A stretch of DNA of 7,567 bases. Source: Candidatus Woesearchaeota archaeon (GTDB lineage: Archaea; Nanobdellota; Nanobdellia; Woesearchaeales; CG1-02-33-12). The stretch covers positions 1 to 7,567 of the forward strand of contig JAFCEA010000057.1 in the NCBI GenBank assembly GCA_017609385.1, in the 5' to 3' direction. Made by a program: the position numbers and the translations under genes. Shown piece after piece: positions 5,031 to 7,567 of the stretch. The notes under the pieces were generated by a model. It was not told the DNA's origin. It worked only from the letters and a program-made list of their open reading frames with translations, and made no database searches. The number at the start of each line of letters is the position of its first letter. Positions within the stretch are counted from its first letter, which is position 1.

Positions 5031-7567
5031 CCACCTACAGACTGTGAATATTGTGTGTGGATTTCCTGTGGCAATGACCTTATCTACAGGGTTGATTCAG
5101 AAGATTTAACAACAGAACTTGACAAATGGGATTCCGGAACTTCTTATCCAATGGGAGTTGAATATGTTGACGGCTGGATTTATTATGTTGACTATGGAAC
5201 TGACAGAATATATAAAAAATATCAGAATGGAACTCTTGAAGATAGTTGGGATATAAGTGGTTTCGCAGAAGATGCTTATGGGCTTTGTGCAAATGAAACT
5301 CATTTTTTTATACCAGACAAAAAGGATGATTATTTTTATGTCACTACAATAGCAAACCCTGCAGCTTTAGTATATAAATCTTCATCAAAAATAGATGGTG
5401 ATTCAGAAGGCTGTTTCTGGAACGATGATGATGACCTTGTTTATATCACTTCATCAACTGAAGACAGGGTGGTATCATATACAAGAGCAGGAGCTGTAGA
5501 TACAACTTATCCAAAATTGCATGCTGATATAGCTTCCTCTACTGGAATAGTGTGGAATGACACTCACTGGCTTATTTCAGATGATGCTGATAATTCTATT
5601 TATGTTCTAACGCAGGCTAACTTGGAAGCTGGAGCTTATACATCTGAGGTCAATGATGCTTCTAGTGACCCACAGGGATTGACTTATTACTTTGTTGATA
5701 ATCCTCCAGCAGATAATGATGTTTCAATCAATGCAAGTGAAGTATTTGCTCCAATTGATATTGAGCACAGGGTGAGATGGACTGACACAAAAGGGTTGTC
5801 TTATTATTATTTTGAGTGGAATGCCACTGGAGCAGGCTGTGATGCAGGGTTTTCTAATGTCTCTGAAGGAGTTATTGCTGGAACAAATACATGGAAGAAT
5901 ATAACTCAAACTGTTTCTTCTGCCTGCATTGGAAAAACAATTGGCTGGAAACAGCATGCTAATGATACAGCTAATCAATGGCATTCTACTGATATGCAGA
6001 CTTATGGTGTTTACACTTACGGAGCTCTTTCAGTCAGCATGAGCCTGCCAGAAGACCCAACAGATGTAAACCAATACAGCACATTTACTATAAATGCAAC
6101 TATTAACTGCACAGGTCAATCAGGCAGTAAGTGCGGCAATGTCTATGCCTTGGCAAGATACAATAAAACCATGGCAACGCCTGATGAAAGGATTAATATA
6201 ACAAAAAGTGCTGTTCCTTTTTACATAACAGAAGGAGGGGATGGAATTGGTAAAATAGAAAATAAATTAAGTGATCCGTCTAACTTACTTCCAGATGGTG
6301 GGATGGGAACTGCCTTTTCAAATAATGGTAATTACTTAGCTGTAGCTCATAGTACTTCTCCTTCTATTACAGTTTATGAATTTAACAAAATAAATGGAAC
6401 CATAGGAAATAAATTAAGTGACCCGTCTGAGTTGCCTAATGGTACTGCTTATAGTGTTGATTTTACAAGTGATGATAATTATCTTGGTGTATCTTATTTT
6501 GGTACTCCTTATATTGCAGTTTATGAGTTTAACAAGACAAATGGAACCATAGGAAATAAATTAAGTGACCCGTCTGAGTTGCCTACTGGTTATAGTGGAG
6601 AGATTAAATTTTCAAATGATGATAACTACTTTGCTGTAGCTCATTCTGATTCTCCTTTTATTACAGTTTATGAGTTTAACAAGACAAATGGAACCATAGG
6701 AAATAAATTAAGTGACCCATCTGAGTTGCCTACTGGTGTTGGTAGGGGAACTGCCTTTTCAAATAATGGTAATTACTTGGCTGTAGCTCATCTTAATTCT
6801 CCTTTTATTACAGTTTATGAGTTTAACAAGACAAATGGAACCATAGGGAATAAATTAAGTGACCCATCTGAGTTGCTTAGTGAACAAGGTAGGGGGATTA
6901 GCTTTACAAGTGATGATAATTATTTGGCTGTAGCTCATTCTGATTCTCCTTTTATTACAGTTTATGAGTTTAACAAGACAAATGGAACCATAGGAAATAA
7001 ATTAAGTGACCCGTCTGAGTTGCCTAATGGTACTGCTTATGGTGTTGATTTTACAAGTGAGGATAATTATCTTGCTGTATCTTATTCTAATTCTCCTTAT
7101 ATTACAGTTTATGAGTTTAACAAAATAAATGGAACCATAGGAAATAAATTAAGTGACCCGTCTGAGTTGCCTAATGGTACTGCTTATGGTGTTGATTTTA
7201 CAAGTGAGGATAATTATTTGGCTGTAGCTCATTCTGATTCTCCTTTTATTACAGTTTATGAATTTGATAATGGTGGCGTTTCTAACCCACAAACATCTCC
7301 TGCGGCTTTGAATTATGGAGATAGCTGGAATGTCAGCTGGACTGTTAATGCCACACAGATAGGAAGCTGGGAAGTTGATGTGCTGTTTAATTCAAGCTAT
7401 GGCAATAATAGTGTTGTTGAGAATAATACCAATGATGCTACTGTTATTGTATTTGGGATTGAAACAACCTTAATTTCACCAGAAAATGATGCAACAGAAG
7501 ACCAGAACATAATATTCAACTGCTCTGCAAGCGCTAATCCATATAATGTTGATAACATAACCTTTTA
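4524..7567 (+). CDS. Giant surface protein, part after the frameshift (two beta-propellers, Ig-like; 3' end outside window)
   Basis: Frame 3 is open from ATG 4524 to the window end with no stop. The ATG gives MDALPFNWD, but this is more likely the continuation of the upstream frame. If one T is missing in the run 4538-4541, the joined protein reads NEWMHFLFNWDIKTDN and is at least 1,745 residues from 2332. Order: rest of the conserved domain (to ~5030); irregular beta-propeller with 'CEYCVWISC' at its start (5031-5717); Ig-like module B (5718-6020); first half of an Ig-like domain (6024-6239); seven 49-residue blades (6249-7277); second half of that domain (7278-~7445, 'WNVSWTVNATQIGSWEVDVL'); start of a further Ig-like module ('TTLISPENDATEDQNIIFNC'). 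The protein is extracellular and dense in N-x-S/T sequons. No catalytic motif is seen; adhesion or surface-lattice roles are inferred from architecture. Confidence 0.8.
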   Translation, partial: MDALPFNWDIKTDNLTYVNITGWRDKTIGTKTVRLGLRYHLKLNDEKLSVQLSIKNIGTSDITNDLGFAWRITDINIGGDVYRDIITINRTSYLLNEAQDYTYTNLEDSFYKLADGAYIRLDWNNNLNYKVEVKNVSGQYNAPVTLGINAGTLAVGQEKHTTLLWKDPAPPTDCEYCVWISCGNDLIYRVDSEDLTTELDKWDSGTSYPMGVEYVDGWIYYVDYGTDRIYKKYQNGTLEDSWDISGFAEDAYGLCANETHFFIPDKKDDYFYVTTIANPAALVYKSSSKIDGDSEGCFWNDDDDLVYITSSTEDRVVSYTRAGAVDTTYPKLHADIASSTGIVWNDTHWLISDDADNSIYVLTQANLEAGAYTSEVNDASSDPQGLTYYFVDNPPADNDVSINASEVFAPIDIEHRVRWTDTKGLSYYYFEWNATGAGCDAGFSNVSEGVIAGTNTWKNITQTVSSACIGKTIGWKQHANDTANQWHSTDMQTYGVYTYGALSVSMSLPEDPTDVNQYSTFTINATINCTGQSGSKCGNVYALARYNKTMATPDERINITKSAVPFYITEGGDGIGKIENKLSDPSNLLPDGGMGTAFSNNGNYLAVAHSTSPSITVYEFNKINGTIGNKLSDPSELPNGTAYSVDFTSDDNYLGVSYFGTPYIAVYEFNKTNGTIGNKLSDPSELPTGYSGEIKFSNDDNYFAVAHSDSPFITVYEFNKTNGTIGNKLSDPSELPTGVGRGTAFSNNGNYLAVAHLNSPFITVYEFNKTNGTIGNKLSDPSELLSEQGRGISFTSDDNYLAVAHSDSPFITVYEFNKTNGTIGNKLSDPSELPNGTAYGVDFTSEDNYLAVSYSNSPYITVYEFNKINGTIGNKLSDPSELPNGTAYGVDFTSEDNYLAVAHSDSPFITVYEFDNGGVSNPQTSPAALNYGDSWNVSWTVNATQIGSWEVDVLFNSSYGNNSVVENNTNDATVIVFGIETTLISPENDATEDQNIIFNCSASANPYNVDNITF
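4538..4541 (+). other. Frameshift site: run of four T where five would keep the frame
   Basis: Upstream frame 1 reads CAC TTC CTT TTA ACT GGG ACA TAA and stops at 4552-4554. Reading a fifth T gives CAC TTC CTT TTT AAC TGG GAC (HFLFNWD) and continues for over 1,000 codons. The two frames are each clearly coding on their own side and overlap only in 4524-4551. The cause may be a true mutation, an assembly error or slippage. Confidence 0.75.
5031..5717 (+). other. First beta-propeller, irregular blades of about 40-45 residues
   Basis: Repeated blade-like strings can be aligned: CVWISCGNDLIYRVDSEDL; GVEYVDGWIYYVDYGTDRIY; GLCANETHFFIPDKKDDYFY; GCFWNDDDDLVYITSSTEDR; GIVWNDTHWLISDDADNSIY; GLTYYFVDN. 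The last is incomplete and could pair with the first to close the ring, giving about five to six blades of NHL/YVTN type. Three cysteines in CEYCVWISC and single ones in two blades may form disulfides. The blades are diverged, unlike the later array. Confidence 0.55.
5718..6020 (+). other. Ig-like module B of the surface protein (second copy of module A)
   Basis: About 100 residues beginning DVSINASEVFAPIDIEHRV. FEWNATGAGCDAGFSNVS and ACIGKTIGWKQHANDTANQW correspond position by position to FSWNGTNNCAGGWSNSS and GCGGKTIGWRFYANNSAGWN in module A. The two modules flank the ~225-residue domain plus the first propeller. Confidence 0.65.
6024..6239 (+). other. First half of an Ig-like domain interrupted by the propeller array
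   Basis: From 'SVSMSLPEDPTDVNQYSTF' through 'NATINCTGQSGSKCGNVYA' to 'INITKSAVPFYITEGG'. I recall this as the first half of a common archaeal surface module (…NATV.C…CGNV…RYN…PFYI) that normally runs on into 'NPQT…W.VSWTVNAT'. Here that continuation appears only at 7278, after the seven repeats. Confidence 0.5.
6249..7277 (+). repeat. Seven perfect-period tandem repeats of 147 bp (49 residues): a seven-bladed beta-propeller
   Basis: The units start at 6249, 6396, 6543, 6690, 6837, 6984 and 7131, each exactly 147 bases with no indels. The blade consensus starts GTIGNKLSDPSELPNGTAY, continues VDFTSEDNYLAVAHSDSP and ends FITVYEFNKTN, a WD40-like strand pattern. Seven is the usual blade number of a closed WD40-type ring. 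Unit 1 (start) and unit 7 (end, EFDNGG) diverge, as expected at the edges. Each junction carries the sequon NGT. Some stretches are identical between copies: 87 bases between units 6 and 7 (6984-7070 and 7131-7217), and 86 bases between 6633-6718 and 6927-7012. I recall related ~46-49-residue blades (…YLAVAHSSSPFITIYKR…) in bacterial and phage proteins. Confidence 0.9.
7278..7445 (+). other. Second half of the interrupted Ig-like domain
   Basis: VSNPQTSPAALNYGDSWNVS, then WTVNATQIGSWEVDVLFNSS and NNTNDATVIVFG, follow the array directly. This matches the second half of the module that begins at 6024. The frame is unchanged across the array, since 147 is divisible by three. Sequons NVS, NAT, NSS, NNS and NNT/NDA-type sites are dense here. 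Confidence 0.5.

Noticed and set aside
6249..7277. CRISPR-like or satellite repeat array
   Set aside because: The 147-bp units are contiguous, lack unique spacers and are in-frame protein blades.

Overview
The window looks like chromosomal DNA of an A+T-rich archaeon, most likely a small-genome DPANN lineage of the Woesearchaeota/Pacearchaeota kind. The evidence is an archaeal TATA box (TTTAAATA) followed by an AAGGTGA Shine-Dalgarno, very dense N-x-S/T sequons, an exported protein with the post-membrane motif FTGYFAF, and Ig-like and 'DTNNNGLID...EW' modules that I recall from giant secreted proteins of those lineages. Lineage placement rests on recollection, not on a search. All genes are on the + strand; I find no RNA gene, CRISPR array or transposase.

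Layout. 1-849 is the 3' end of a large secreted, glycosylation-rich protein whose start lies upstream. 846-1020 is a short intergenic stretch. It holds a 32-codon ORF that copies the first residues of the next surface protein, then a promoter with a symmetric repeat, and a ribosome binding site. 1021-2268 is a complete 415-residue AAA ATPase of the AAA_14/DUF4143 type (COG1373-like) with a restriction-endonuclease-like C-terminus. From 2332 to the end of the window runs one giant surface protein gene, at least 1,745 codons here and unfinished. It is broken at about 4538-4541 by a -1 shift in a run of four T, in the middle of a conserved domain.

Domain order of the giant protein: cytoplasmic basic helix, one transmembrane anchor, a long DPANN-type beta-rich region with an EF-hand-like loop, a jelly-roll/MAM-like module, Ig-like module A, a ~225-residue conserved domain (split by the frameshift), a first irregular beta-propeller, Ig-like module B, and then an Ig-like domain. 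That last domain appears to be interrupted by a second propeller made of exactly seven 49-residue tandem blades. The window ends in a further Ig-like module.

How it fits together. The two surface genes look like neighbours of one paralogous adhesin/S-layer-like family. The ATPase gene with its own promoter sits between them, flanked by a 19-bp direct repeat that includes the start codon of the downstream surface gene. Removing the segment between the repeats would join the small ORF directly to that gene. This suggests the ATPase module was inserted, or that the locus was rearranged through repeats shared by paralogous surface genes. The near-identical, mosaic propeller blades point to recent expansion or gene conversion, as expected for a surface protein under selection to vary.
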